Of a stretch of 64,000 bases of DNA, positions 1 through 11,002 are shown piece after piece. Every line of letters begins with the position of its first letter. The stretch's first letter is position 1. The notes beneath the pieces were generated by a model. That model was not told where the DNA came from, ran no database searches, and worked only from the letters and a program-made list of their open reading frames with translations. Origin of the DNA: Sphingobacteriales bacterium (GTDB lineage: Bacteria > Bacteroidota > Bacteroidia > Chitinophagales > UBA2359); the NCBI GenBank assembly GCA_016711285.1, contig JADJTG010000002.1, positions 372,001 to 436,000 of the forward strand. Reading direction: 5' to 3'. The position numbers and the translations under genes are program-made.

Positions 1-1304
1 AGCATCTACTTTCAGCAGCCATACATCGGCACTGATTTTTTCCTCTATTACATCGTAATACGAACACTCCCCACAAGCCGCATAGCCCCCATCGGGTGTG
101 GCTACTGCTTTCATCAATACGGAACCCGTGTAAAAATTTTCAAAAGGGTTGAACTTCGGCATATAGGTACGCTCCCACTCCTTCTCGCCATTCGCACTGA
201 ATTTGCACAGCCAGCCCGCTTCTGACGGTGAAATCTCCTGAGGGTCTTTTATGTTGCGCTGGCTGCCTACCAATAAGATGCCGCCGTCTGCTGTGGGCAG
301 CATATCTGCAATACCCGGCGTTTCGCTCCCCGTGCCCCAACCCTCAAAACTGTTGAGTTGCAGCACCCACAGCGTATCCTGCATATTGGCACCACTCAGC
401 TTGCCCAAATAGGCAAGATAACGAACTGACATAAATACCGTAATACTGTCTAAAGGGTGGCGACGGCTACTATCAAACCAATAGTTCCCATCTTGGGCGG
501 GTACAATGGAATGGCGAAACGAAACCGAGTCTGCCTGCTCCAAATAGCCCGCTGTATCGATGCGCAATACAAAGTTTTCTTTGCAACTCGCCCAAGGGCG
601 ATTGATATTGCCTACCGCATAATATTTGCCGTCGTGACCGATATGTAATCAGAATTAATGACTCGCCTTCGTTTTATCATCGCTGCTGATGTGGTAGGTG
701 CGCTCCCACAATACATTGCCCAAGGTATCTAATTTCATCAATACACTCACTCCCCACCTCCCCCAAGTACATATCTGTAGCCAAATACTAAGAGGTTGCC
801 TTCGGGGGTTACTACCACACCATCGCCCGACTCCGTGCTGTCCGTTTTTCCGTATTGCCGCGTCCAGAGGGTATCGCCTTTTGCATTGAGCCGCTGTAGC
901 ATTATCTGTATATCTGCCGCCAAATAGTAGGAGCCGCAACGCCAATAACCCCCGCCCTCTGCAGGGCTTATGGAATTGTAGCTCAAATTAAAAGCATTCG
1001 GAAAATAGTCTTGCGTATTTTCCCATTCAAAGATGCCATCGTGTGCCACCGACAGCAGGGAAGCACAGGAAGCGGGTGCGCCATTGAAACCAAAACATAC
1101 TTTGCGGTTTTCTATGATATACGAACTGTCGGTTAAAAATATATTGGTGCCGTGGTCGGAGGCTTTGAACTCACCATAATGCTCCGAAAAAGTGTAGTTG
1201 CTCTGTGACCTAAGCGGCAAACCTTGTAGCAGCAAGAGCACGAATAGCAGCACCTGTACTGTGATTTTTGGGATTTTCGGATGACCCTGATTTTTATAGT
1301 TCAT
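1..1304 (-). pseudogene. Secreted repeat protein, 3' end off window, frames broken
   Basis: The reading starts at 1304 with a signal peptide (hydrophobic VQVLLFVLLLLQGLPL followed by RSQS) and runs off the left edge. Repeated blocks of the type DGGY..CG, TPEGNLLVFGYRY and D.LGN.LWERTY resemble the delta-60/beta-propeller-like repeats of Bacteroidota surface proteins. The frame is lost near 750, within G5/G4 runs on the coding strand: YRYVLGGGGE-stop in one frame continues as VSVLMKLDTLGNVLWERTY in another. Two more in-frame stops (TAA, TGA) lie near 649-658, after which HDGKYYAVGNINRPW continues cleanly to position 1. The sequence between fits compensating indels better than a truncated product. 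Function is unknown. A T9SS C-terminal domain may follow beyond the edge, since the next gene on this strand has one. Either a decayed gene or a sequencing-error artefact. Confidence 0.6.
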
Positions 1305-1336
1305 TGCTGTTGTTTTTATTGTTTGATAAAAATTGT

Positions 1337-1420
1337 CTGAACCGTGATTTTTACACTTCGGCTGCGCTCACTTCGGCTGCGCTCAGTGTTCTTCATTCCG
1401 CAAATCACGGTTCAGACGGC
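1337..1420. repeat. Inverted repeat with internal 15-bp duplication
   Basis: GTCTGAACCGTGATTT on the left is matched by AAATCACGGTTCAGAC on the right (16-bp arms). Between the arms CACTTCGGCTGCGCT occurs twice. It lies between two minus-strand surface-protein genes. It could act as a terminator, but there is no clear T tract. A related TCTGAACC/TGATTT motif recurs near 24100. Confidence 0.7.
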
Positions 1421-1426
1421 TGCTCC

Positions 1427-4400
1427 TTATTGCTTCACAAATTTGTGCGTCATTACTTTACCTGACTTCGTGCGCACTTCCACAAAGTAGATGCCGCTCG
1501 TGAGGTGCGCAACGGAGACCTCGTTTTCTGCTCCGAATTGCGTTTCATTTACTGCCCCTAACCACCTCTCAGAGGGGGAATTTGTACTCCCCCTTGCCCC
1601 CTCTAAGAGGGGGAATTGCTGTCCGAGTGTGTTGTATATTGCTATATTAGTGAGGGCTTCGGGGCTGTGGATAAATAGCTTATCGGTGGCGGGGTTGGGG
1701 CTTAGATAGCTTGCCAAGTTTGCGGTATTTTTTTCCGTGCTGCCGCCGATGGCTGTTTTCGCAATTTTGCCGCGCTCAGGGTAGATGGGCAAAGGGAGGG
1801 TATTGTCGGCTTGCAAATGGCGAAATAAAGCCTGCGCGTCGGCGCGGTACCGAAAAGCAGTACCCGACAATTCTTTGAGGTTATCTATCTGGTTGTTATC
1901 GAGTTTTTGGTAGGCTACCCATTCGCCCTGCAATTCCACCACTTTTTTCGGCTCTTTGCTGCGCATTGTCTTCGGGCAACTGCTCCATCTCATCTCGCGC
2001 TTTTTGGTATTCGCCAAAATGCAAGAGTACCATTATACGGTAGATGCCCGCATCGGGGTTTTGTTCGTCTGCTTTGATGAGATCTAAGCAGCCGTTTACA
2101 TCTTTTTTCTCGATTGCCGCCTGCATCAGTGCAGCAAAAATCCGCGCTTTGCCCTGTGACAATTGTTGTAGCGCTTGTTGCAGCGTTTGCCAAGGCGAAA
2201 AAACACCCGAATATTGTAACTCATAAAGGGTTTTATAATCGTGCTCGTCCAAATATTTTTCTGCCTCCTGCCATACCACCTCGCTCAAAGGGGCATTGGC
2301 AAACAATAATTCGGATTTATTTTCTTGGCTCACTTCGGGGTGCCGGATATAAGCCAGTAATACGGCGGGGCTGAGGTAGGAGCTTGTATGCAAGAGTGCC
2401 GTGTGCGTGTCGGGGTGGGCGGCTTCGTGTTCTATTTGTTGGATATAATGCGCAGTGCTGCCGCCGTCTATGAGTTCCTTGATTTCTTGTATTTGATGCA
2501 GGTGTTCCTCTAAGCAGTCGCGGCTGAGTCCGGCGCAAGGAGGGGGCAAACCGCCGCCATCACCGCCGCCGCCATTGATGAGGTCGGCATCTTCGGGAAA
2601 ACAGTCGGGATTATGAGTTTGCCCTTCAATATTTTTCAACGCATAATTCGCGCCCTCATCGCAGGTGGGCACATAGCGCAGATTGACTCCTTCTACCTCA
2701 CTATATGTCACATAGTCAAATTTTTCGGTGAGCGGGTAGGGCATCGTATAAATATGTGTGGAGGGGTTGGTGCAACTTTCCGAGAATTTATTGGCGGCGG
2801 CTTGGGAGTTTTGAGGGTCGTTCTCGTCTGATATTCCCTGATTAGGTATTTTACCTGCACTTTGCTGGATACTGCTGTATAAATACGATAAATCGAAATC
2901 GGAGGAATTGAACACATTGCAATGGGTTTGGGCATAGTCGTTGTTGCCCAAAAAGGAAAGCGCGCCTTTACAATCATTAAATATATTGTGTTCAACGTCT
3001 TTTTGCTGATTAAACAGCAGGGCATCGGAATGATTGATGGTGCAGCCTTCTTCCAAATTGCTCAGGGTATTGTTTTCGAGCCTAAAAGAACTATATCCGT
3101 GCATACAAATACCTACGGGGTCGTTGGTATAGTAATATTGCATGTCGTCTTTTAAGTCGGGAAATCCCAAATAGTAAATTATCGCAAACGGAAAAGGCAG
3201 GTCGGTGTCGGCTGTTATTTCAGGTACGCGCTCGAAGGTGCAGTTTTGTATTTTCCAATCGTTGGCGGCAATATTATAAATGCCTGTATGGTTATTGACA
3301 AAACGCACCTTATCAAAAATTTTGGTTTCGAGTCCTAAATGGTTGTCTGCTTCTGCCAATACACCTGTTTGAGCATACATCACGGCACCACCTCTCATGG
3401 TATAAGAAGCGGCATAGCTCACAATAGCCCCTTTGTTTGTATTATTTGTAGGACAGAGAAAATCAAAGGTACAATCTATTATTTCTATTCCCTTCACTGC
3501 CCACATGGTGATGCCTCTATACCAAGAAAAATTATCATTATCATTATTCACAAGATATGACCAGCTTATAGTCGCTAAATTATCGTCCAGATTGAAGTAA
3601 GGCGTATAAGACCTAAAATCGCAATTGATAAATTTACTGATATTGGGGTAATCATAGCGCAGCAACTCCACCGCTTTTTGGTTGCCGTAAAAGTGGCTGT
3701 CCTGCGCATAGATGATACCGCCAAAATGGTCGGGATAATTGCCTCCCCTGCGTTGGGTGCTGATGCCCGTGAAAGCGTTGGCAATGGTGGCACCGTTTTT
3801 CATCAATACAATACCGGCAGCTTCATTTGGAAAATTTCCGGCATTGGGGTTGCCAGAGAGCAGGTCGGTGATATAAGCGGGGTTTTGTGCGATTAAGGGG
3901 TTGCAAAAATCATCATCGCAAGCGTAGCCCCATACTTCTACGCCTTCCCAGGGTTTTTTGCATTGCGGGTTTTTTGTAATAATGCCGCCGTCTATGATGA
4001 GTTTGGCTCCTCTTTCTACTATCACTCTTGCGTTCTCGGGCATATACAAACTATTACTTATATTGAGCGTGGCACCGGTTTTTATCACTAAATTTTCGTA
4101 TAATATCACAGGGTAGTTCCAAATTGCATCTTCACTTACTATAAAATCTTTATCTTCGTAAATACAAGACTGTGCATATTTATATAAATTACTGACATTT
4201 ATTCCCACATTACTTTTCGGAAATCGCAAGGCTCGGTGCCATTTTGCCAGTTGCTCCGTAGTGATAAAATTATGTGCTCCGGCAGCTTGAGATATCATAA
4301 AATTATTGCAAAAATCGTGGAGAGGCTCACCCTGTCCGGCTATTAAATCATTTATGCCTAATACATGACCAAATTCGTGCGGAAAAGTCCAACCCTGCGC

Positions 4401-5174
4401 CAATGCAGTCGGGTCTTCGTTGTCTTCATTGATTCGTTTAAACTGCCCCTCCATCACCATAAAAATATTTTGTTTAGAATCTCGCGGTGCTATGCCTTGA
4501 TGACTTCCACAGAGATTAGGAATAGACGTACAAGGTTTCTCTACAAAAAAAACATTAATTTCTGTTTCTTTATTAATGCTGTATCCACTTTCCATGTGGT
4601 AATCAAGGTTGTTTTTATGACCATTTTCATCTTTCCAACTGAGTGTATTGCCGATGGTATCTTGCACAAAATTAATACCTGTTAAATGGAAGCGTATTTT
4701 GCTATCGCCGGTAATAAATTCACCACAGGCAGCATCAGGGGGAGCTACAAAATTGCTATACACATTGTTCAGGTGCGGCACTAAGGCATTGAGGTATGCC
4801 AGATGCTCCTCATTATCTTCCTGAAAATTATTTTCGCCGTTTTCATCTTGTACTACTATCAAACGAACATTCAGCGTAATAATAGGGGTATGGTCTTTGT
4901 AAGGATAAAAGTTCTGCAAGGTATGGTTAATAGGAACACCAATGCCCGATTGGTTAAAATTTACCGGATCTACTCCTCCGCAAAAACCATTTTGCCCCCA
5001 AGCCACTCTCCCAAACAGCAGCAGCACAACCATAGCAGCTATGAGTCTTTGCAAATTACATACCGCAGAGCAAGTACGCAGTGTTCTTTTTACTATATAA
5101 AAACTAAAACAAATGTGTTTATTCGCCGCTTCTTTCCCCGAAAGCAGCACGGCAGGCTCAATGTTTTTTCTCAT
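1427..5174 (-). CDS. Secreted metallopeptidase with T9SS type A C-terminal domain (frameshifted)
   Basis: Large exported protein of about 1245 residues if the frame is repaired. The signal-peptide core LIAAMVVLLLFGRVAWGQ sits near residues 44-60. A metzincin-like zinc site HEFGHVLGIND lies near residue 265, so a zinc endopeptidase is likely. It is followed by right-handed beta-helix-like segments (RVIVERGAKLIIDGG, later FRLENNTLSN) and a helical region. The tail ASYLSPNPATDKLFI...GIYFVEVRTKSGKVMTHKFVKQ is a T9SS sorting domain for secretion and surface attachment. The first frame ends at 1896 (..RMGSLPKTR); the sorting domain is in the next frame. The crossover is an A6 run on the coding strand (plus-strand T6 at 1943-1948); five A's restore one frame. 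The sorting domain also contains an in-frame palindromic insert (see 1553-1620). Confidence 0.8.
1553..1620. repeat. GC-rich palindromic repeat inserted in the T9SS domain
   Basis: On the plus strand CCTCTCAGAGGGGGAATT is followed by a CCCCC-rich arm and then CCTCTAAGAGGGGGAATTG, giving an element able to fold back. It is translated in frame as LLEGARGSTNSPSERWLG inside an otherwise compact sorting domain, between YNTLGQQ and VSVAHLTSGIYFVEV. Related AGAGGGGGAATT sequence occurs at about 36343, and comparable G/C-run palindromes at about 23903 and 36020-36150. Confidence 0.6.
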
Positions 5175-5623
5175 GATGAAAAAATTAAATGGTTAATGAA
5201 TAAATATATGTCCCAACATCTTGCGGCAGTTGAGTTTTTTTCTTTCTTTTAAAAGGCAATAGTTTTTTAAAACACTGCATTACCTTAGAATAATCGTGGA
5301 ACGGACGGAACAATACTTTAATATTTACGCAGTAGTGTTTAATATTGAACAATAACGAATGATATAATCTATTGAAAATGAAAACCACTTAACTAACAAT
5401 TCATCATTCAACACTAAGCACTATCATTTTACCTCAACGCTTCCCTGAGCGTTGTTTATAACAAATATAATTATTTTTTTGAAAGGTATAAATTTTTTCC
5501 AATTTTCACAGGAGGGAAGTTTTTTTATCTCAACTTCTCAACTTTGTCAAAGTTCGAACTTTGACAAAGTTAAAACGACCAATTTCCGACTAATCCTCGA
5601 TACCTCGCAGGACTTAATCCGTA
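5175..5623. other. Intergenic region with paired AACTTTGACAAAGTT palindromes
   Basis: No convincing gene. It is AT-rich and contains two head-to-head copies of a 15-bp palindromic motif: AACTTTGTCAAAGTT at 5540-5554 and AACTTTGACAAAGTT at 5557-5571, forming a long dyad just before the 21-bp satellite. The same motif recurs at about 24054, 36208, 36316 and 45790. Confidence 0.7.
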
Positions 5624-6066
5624 TTGCAACGCCGTATTGCACTGCTGCAACGCCGTATTGCACTGCTGCAACGCCGTATTGCACTGCTGCAACGCCGTAT
5701 TGCACTGTTGCAACGCCGTATTGCACTGCTGCAACGCCGTATTGCACTGTTGCAACGCCGTATTGCACTGCTGCAACGCCGTATTGCACTGCTGCAACGC
5801 CGTATTGCACTGCTGCAACGCCGTATTGCACTGCTGCAACGCCGTATTGCACTGCTGCAACGCCGTATTGCACTGCTGCAACGCCGTATTGCACTGCTGC
5901 AACGCCGTATTGCACTGCTGCAACGCCGTATTGCACTGCTGCAACGCCGTATTGCACTGCTGCAACGCCGTATTGCACTGTTGCAACGCCGTATTGCACT
6001 GTTGCAACGCCGTATTGCACTGTTGCAACGCCGTATTGCACTGTTGCAACGCCGTCTTGCACTTTT
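5624..6066. repeat. 21-bp tandem satellite, about 21 copies
   Basis: The unit starts GCAACGCCGTATTGC and repeats every 21 bp with almost no variation; the only frequent change is GCTGC versus GTTGC at the unit junction. Each unit has a TGCAA/TTGCA dyad around a 7-base loop. Because 21 is a multiple of three and no frame holds a stop, several frames stay open on both strands and give artificial repeats such as (ATPYCTA)n, (LLQRRIA)n and (ALQQCNT)n. I see no start region, composition or domain that favours any of these as a real protein. Confidence 0.9.
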
Positions 6067-6152
6067 GCATCACCGGCGTAGAACTCGCAGTGCCAGGCGT
6101 AGGCACCGCCGCGCCACGGGTGTACACCCTACCCTCCAATTCAATAAAAACA

Positions 6153-6189
6153 AAACTCCTTCGGAAGTTTTGAACTTCCAAAGGAGTTT
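6153..6189 (-). terminator. Hairpin downstream of the RND efflux gene
   Basis: AAACTCCTTCGGAAGTT pairs with AACTTCCAAAGGAGTTT around a 3-base loop. It lies about 80 bp past the stop of the minus-strand RND pump gene, and the minus strand reads into T-rich sequence after it. Confidence 0.65.
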
Positions 6190-6270
6190 ATTTTACAAGA
6201 ATATTTTTTCAGTCACCGCTTTTTTCCGTACATATTTTAATATGATTGCACGGCAGCAGCAAAAATATCT

Positions 6271-9200
6271 TTATTGTTCGGGGTTGGCTACAGGCGCAAT
6301 GGGTGGCGTTTTACTCCATTTTTGTTTGATGCCTTCGCTGATAAGATACATCGCCGGCACTACCACCAAAGTGATAAAAGTGGCAAAACTCAAACCGAAG
6401 ATAATTGTCCACGAGAGCGGACCCCAAAATACTACGCTGTCGCCGCCCAAAAAGATTTTGGGGTCTAATTTGGTAAAGAGCGAAACAAAGTCAATATTTA
6501 AGCCTACCGCCAAAGGCACTAACCCCAAAATAGTGGCGGCGGCGGTGAGCAATACGGGTTTGAGGCGAGTTTTTCCGGCATTTACTATACTTTCAAGGAG
6601 GGAGTAGCCCTGCTGCCGGAGTACATCAGCAAATTCCACTATCAAAATACCATTTTTGACTACAATACCCGCCAAACCGACAATTCCGATACCGGTCATT
6701 ACGATAGAGATTTCCATGCGTGTGAGCGAAAAACCAATGAGTACGCCGATAACGCTGAAAATAATTTCGCTCAAAATAATCAGTGTTTTGCTGAAAGAAT
6801 TGAACTGGGTAACGAGAATAATAAAAATTAATCCCAGAGAAATTAATAATGCTCTACCCAAAAAGGCAGAGGTTTCGGCTTGCTCTTCCTGCTGTCCGGT
6901 GAGGTCTATCTCTACGCTGCGCGGCATTTTAAACCCTTTTACCGCCTGCGTAATCTGCGCATTGACATCGTTGGCGTTGTGGCTGCTCAGTACGTTGGAA
7001 GCCAGCGTGATAACACGTTTGAGGTTTTTGCGCTTGATGCCGCCATAGGTATTGCTGTATTTTACGTTGGCTACCGCCGACAGTGGTACTTGTCTGAAAC
7101 GCCCCGTGTTCATATCGCGGAAAGATATTTTGAGGTTGATGAGGCGGTCTAAGCTGTTGCGTTGGTCGAAGGCATAGCGCAGTTGAATGGGAAATTCATC
7201 TTCCTGATCTTTGAATTTGGAAACTTCTTTACCAAAAATGGCGGTGCGCAATTCCATACCGATTTGTCCGGTAGAAACGCCCTCGCGGGCAGCCCGCTCG
7301 CGGTCTATTTCAACGATTACTTCGGGGTTGTTGCTGATGAAGTCGCTTTTCAGTTCTTCAATACCGCCGATGCGCATGGTATCTACCAAATAATATTTGA
7401 GGCGGTTGGCGGTTTGTTGGAGTTCTTCCAAATTTTCGCCGCTTACCTCTATGTTGATAGGCGCACCCACAGGAGGTCCGTTTTGCTCCTGATCCACCGA
7501 AATCTGCACACCCGGAATATCTTTGAGTTGGGTGCGGAGCTTATCCAAATAAGTGCGTGTACTTTGACCGCCGCGCTCGGCAAATTTCACAAAAGACACA
7601 CTCACCTTCGCTTTGTTGGAAGCCGCACTGCGGTCGCCGCTCATCGGGTCGGCAGCACCCACTGCTACGTTGGCAATTACGCTTTCTACAATCGGGTTAT
7701 CTTTTCCTACAATATTCACCACCTCTTTTTCCACAATTTGAGTAATGGAATCCGTGTAGGCTTGATTGGTGCCTACGGGCAAATTCAGATATACATAAAT
7801 GAAATTGGGGTCGCCCTGTGGAAAAAACACTACCGCCGGCGCACGCACCGATACCAAGAAGATGGAAAAGAAAAACAAGCAGATCGTCAGCAAAATCACG
7901 CCGTAAATCCTCCAGCCTTTTAAAGTAAACCGCAGCACGTGCTCATACACATTTACCAAAGCCGGAATAACGCCGTGCTCGAAAGCAGACAATATTTTTT
8001 TGAGAAACAGCTGATAAGAGATGTACAACAACAGGCACATCATCACAAAGTTGCGCACACCTACCGAACCAAATACTTGCGCCAACACCGCCAATAACAG
8101 CATAATAATAGCGTACATTGCTACCCTGCGCCAATGCTGACGGCGGGCGGCGGCATCGTTCATATCCACTTCGGGGCGCATAAAAGATACCGCAAATACC
8201 GGATTAATGATAAAAGCGATAATCAGCGATGCCAATAAGGTAAGAATGAGCGTAACGGGCAAATAAAACATAAACTTGCCGATAATGCCCCCCCAAAATG
8301 CCAAAGGAATAAAAGGCGCAAGTGTGGTGAGTGTGCCTGCAAAAACGGGGATAAAAATTTCGCCTGCTGCTTCTTTTGCAGCTTTCACAACGGGTACTTT
8401 GCCGTGGTCGTAGATGCGGTAGGTGTTTTCTATCACCACAATGGCATCATCTACAATGATTCCCAAAGCAAACAAAAGTGCAAACAACACAATCATATTC
8501 AGCTCAAAACCAATGGCGGGCATTACTATAAATGCCAAAAAACACGACAAAGGCACTGATAAAGCCACAAAAAAAGCGTTGGTGACACCCATAAAAAACA
8601 TCAGCACCAACGTTACCAAAATAAAACCGATAATGATGGAATTGTTGAGGTCGGCGAGGGTCGTGCGGGTATTTTCCGACATATCGGCGGTTACTTGCAC
8701 CTCCAAATCTTTCGGCAGCGTGGTTGCGCGCATTTCTTCCAATAAAGCGTGGATTTTGTCGGAGGCATTGATGAGGTTTTCGCCACTTCGCTTGATAACA
8801 TTGAGCGTAATTACATTTTTTCCGTTGAAACGCGCATAACTTTCTTTTTCTTCGTAAGTATCTTTAATCTGGGCAATATCACGCAAATAAATCTTAGCCC
8901 CCTGTCCGGAGGTTATAATTAAGTTGTTGATGATATTGGCATCGTTGAATTGCCCTTTTACACGAATGGCGCGTTTCATATTATCCACATTTACCAAGCC
9001 ACCCGATATGGTTACGTTTTCGGAAGCGATAGCACTTTCTATATCACGAAAAGATACCCCCGCCGCCTGCATTTTGTACATATCCACATTCACCTGAATT
9101 TCGCGCTGCAAAGCACCAATCATATCGGCGCGGGTAATCTCTTTAAATTGCTCTACTTCATCTTGAATATCTTCGGCATAGTGTTTTAATTTATCCAAAT

Positions 9201-9672
9201 CGTAATCGCCGGAAATATTGATGTTCATGATGGGAATTTCGGAAAAGTCCATTTCCAGCACATTGGGGGCGGCGGGCAAATCCTGCGGCAATTTGGAAGC
9301 GGCTTTGTCCACTGCATCTTTCACTTTTTGTTTGGCTACCGCCACTTCCACATCTGTATTGAACTCCACAATCACATTGGAAAAATCCTGTATGGAGTTG
9401 GAAGTAATTTTTTTTACGCCCGAAATAGATTTAATTTCTTTTTCGATGGGGCGTGTCACCAAATTTTCCATATCTGCCGGCGAAGTACCCGGATAAATGG
9501 TACTTACATACATGGTAGGAATAACAATATCGGGAAATTGGTTTTTGGGCAAATTGTTGTAAGCCGACAAACCAAATATCACAACAAATATGGTAATAAT
9601 ATAAATAGTGGTATGATTATCTATGCTCCAAGAGGTGGGTAAAAACTCTTTGAAGGTTTTGTTGATGTCCAT
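6271..9672 (-). CDS. RND-family efflux permease (HAE1/AcrB type)
   Basis: 1133-residue inner-membrane pump that exchanges protons for drug or metabolite export. It has the full RND duplication: TM1 near residues 24-42, a large periplasmic porter loop, TM2-6 with GIIVDDAIVVIENTYR (the Asp-Asp proton relay of TM4, near residue 407), a second TM1 near 600, a second porter loop, and TM8-12 near 950-1110. The N-terminal NQFPDIVIPTMYVSTIYPG and GTSPADMENLVTRPIE stretches are typical of the AcrB/MexB-like Bacteroidota group. A hydrophobic insert around residues 510-560 adds an extra membrane segment. It is the last gene of tetR-tolC-mfp-rnd, 128 bp after the adaptor gene, with a hairpin following. 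Substrate cannot be predicted. Confidence 0.93.
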   Translation of the reverse strand: MDINKTFKEFLPTSWSIDNHTTIYIITIFVVIFGLSAYNNLPKNQFPDIVIPTMYVSTIYPGTSPADMENLVTRPIEKEIKSISGVKKITSNSIQDFSNVIVEFNTDVEVAVAKQKVKDAVDKAASKLPQDLPAAPNVLEMDFSEIPIMNINISGDYDLDKLKHYAEDIQDEVEQFKEITRADMIGALQREIQVNVDMYKMQAAGVSFRDIESAIASENVTISGGLVNVDNMKRAIRVKGQFNDANIINNLIITSGQGAKIYLRDIAQIKDTYEEKESYARFNGKNVITLNVIKRSGENLINASDKIHALLEEMRATTLPKDLEVQVTADMSENTRTTLADLNNSIIIGFILVTLVLMFFMGVTNAFFVALSVPLSCFLAFIVMPAIGFELNMIVLFALLFALGIIVDDAIVVIENTYRIYDHGKVPVVKAAKEAAGEIFIPVFAGTLTTLAPFIPLAFWGGIIGKFMFYLPVTLILTLLASLIIAFIINPVFAVSFMRPEVDMNDAAARRQHWRRVAMYAIIMLLLAVLAQVFGSVGVRNFVMMCLLLYISYQLFLKKILSAFEHGVIPALVNVYEHVLRFTLKGWRIYGVILLTICLFFFSIFLVSVRAPAVVFFPQGDPNFIYVYLNLPVGTNQAYTDSITQIVEKEVVNIVGKDNPIVESVIANVAVGAADPMSGDRSAASNKAKVSVSFVKFAERGGQSTRTYLDKLRTQLKDIPGVQISVDQEQNGPPVGAPINIEVSGENLEELQQTANRLKYYLVDTMRIGGIEELKSDFISNNPEVIVEIDRERAAREGVSTGQIGMELRTAIFGKEVSKFKDQEDEFPIQLRYAFDQRNSLDRLINLKISFRDMNTGRFRQVPLSAVANVKYSNTYGGIKRKNLKRVITLASNVLSSHNANDVNAQITQAVKGFKMPRSVEIDLTGQQEEQAETSAFLGRALLISLGLIFIILVTQFNSFSKTLIILSEIIFSVIGVLIGFSLTRMEISIVMTGIGIVGLAGIVVKNGILIVEFADVLRQQGYSLLESIVNAGKTRLKPVLLTAAATILGLVPLAVGLNIDFVSLFTKLDPKIFLGGDSVVFWGPLSWTIIFGLSFATFITLVVVPAMYLISEGIKQKWSKTPPIAPVANPEQ

Positions 9673-9800
9673 TGGATTGATTTTTTTAATTGTAAAATGC
9701 TGTTGTAATGCTGTACAACTTTCAGAACAAAAAACGAGGGGTAATTTTTTTTAAAAAATATTTCAAGCAAATGTGTCCATCGTTTTTTTGTCTGCCGTGC

Positions 9801-10946
9801 CTAAAACTTCACCGCTTGTCCGTTGGCTAAATCCTGATAACCGGTGCTGATGAGCAAATCGCCGCTTTGCAGTCCTTTTTTCACTTCTGCTCCATTACCG
9901 TAAATTGTTCCGGTTTCCACCATACGGCGTTTTGCAAGGTAAGAACCGTCTGCCTGTTTTTCGGCAACCATCACATAGCTTTTGTCATCGCTGGTCTGGA
10001 GGGTGTTCACGGGTACCACGATAGCGGCGTTGGCTGCATAATCTTTTACTTTGAGCATGGCTATCATATTGGGGCGCACTTCCGCCATTGCCGGAATTTT
10101 CACTTCTACTTCAAATGAGCGCGTGATGCCGTTGATAACGTTGGAAACACGGGTAATTTTGCCACTCACGTTTTTTTGAATATCAGGAAAATACACTTCC
10201 ACCGCCGCACCCTGCTTGATTTTGGCGGCGTAGTTTTCGGCGATGTCGGCTTTTACGCTCAAATCCTTCATATTAACAATCCGAAAAACGGGCATTCCTA
10301 CCATCGCTCCTTCGCCGTTTTTTACGTTCACTTGGTCAATGATACCACTGATAGGAGCATATATTTTATACAATTCGCCCTGCTCGCGTAGTGTGGCGAG
10401 TTTTTTCTCTAAGGTTTCTACATTATTTTTGGCGGTGAGGTATTGTACTTCTGTACCGATTTGTTTGTCCCACAGCGATTTTTGTTTGGCGTAAATGGTG
10501 CGGGCAAATTCCAGATTGGTCTGCAACTCCTGAATGCTCTGCTGAAACAAAGCATCGTCTAAGGTGGCGAGTAATTGTCCTTTGCTCACCGACTGCCCTT
10601 CTATCACGCTCACTTGCTCAATGATGCCGGGCTGACGCGGACTAACTCCGATATTGTCGGCGGCTTCTACCGAGCCTTGCACCTCCAAATAGCTCACAAA
10701 CGACTGCGGGTGCAAATCCGTCACTTCAATAGAGCTTTGCTTGGCGGCACCGGCATCGTTGGCACTGCTCACGCCGAGTTCTTTTTCGAGGCTGCTGATT
10801 TGCTGATTCAGGTCGGCTTGTTGTTTTTTCAATGCCTCCAGCTGCCCTGATTTGTTGTCGCCGGTAGCTTCGGCAGGATTGTTGCCGCAAGATGCCGCAC
10901 TCAGGCACAACAGCAACACTAAAAACGGCTTTATGTATGCGTTCAT
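9801..10946 (-). CDS. RND periplasmic adaptor (membrane fusion) lipoprotein
   Basis: 381-residue adaptor linking the RND pump to the outer-membrane channel. The lipobox LSAASC puts the lipidated Cys at residue 20. A coiled coil (LEALKKQQADLNQQISSLEKEL) follows, then the split lipoyl/biotinyl-like domain (GSVEAADNIGVSPRQPG ... GQLLATLD, with IYAPISGIIDQVNVKNGE after the helical hairpin), a beta-barrel (KQGAAVEVYFPD) and a membrane-proximal domain ending QSGDLLISTGYQDLANGQAVKF. This is the normal HlyD/AcrA order. It sits between the TolC-like gene and the pump gene on the same strand and is almost certainly co-transcribed with them. Confidence 0.93.
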   Translation of the reverse strand: MNAYIKPFLVLLLCLSAASCGNNPAEATGDNKSGQLEALKKQQADLNQQISSLEKELGVSSANDAGAAKQSSIEVTDLHPQSFVSYLEVQGSVEAADNIGVSPRQPGIIEQVSVIEGQSVSKGQLLATLDDALFQQSIQELQTNLEFARTIYAKQKSLWDKQIGTEVQYLTAKNNVETLEKKLATLREQGELYKIYAPISGIIDQVNVKNGEGAMVGMPVFRIVNMKDLSVKADIAENYAAKIKQGAAVEVYFPDIQKNVSGKITRVSNVINGITRSFEVEVKIPAMAEVRPNMIAMLKVKDYAANAAIVVPVNTLQTSDDKSYVMVAEKQADGSYLAKRRMVETGTIYGNGAEVKKGLQSGDLLISTGYQDLANGQAVKF

Positions 10947-11002
10947 ATTTTTATATTTATTTTAACTTAATTTTAATTTAAAAAGACACTTTTAAGTTAA
11001 TT

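Noticed and set aside
1943..1948. Programmed ribosomal frameshift in the metallopeptidase gene
   Set aside because: The needed shift is +1 at an A run and similar breaks occur in unrelated housekeeping genes, so a base-count error is simpler.
5452..6607. Long ORFs with 7-residue repeats across the 21-bp satellite on both strands
   Set aside because: They are open because the unit length is a multiple of three and lacks stops. Several frames are equally open, and none has a plausible start region or domain.
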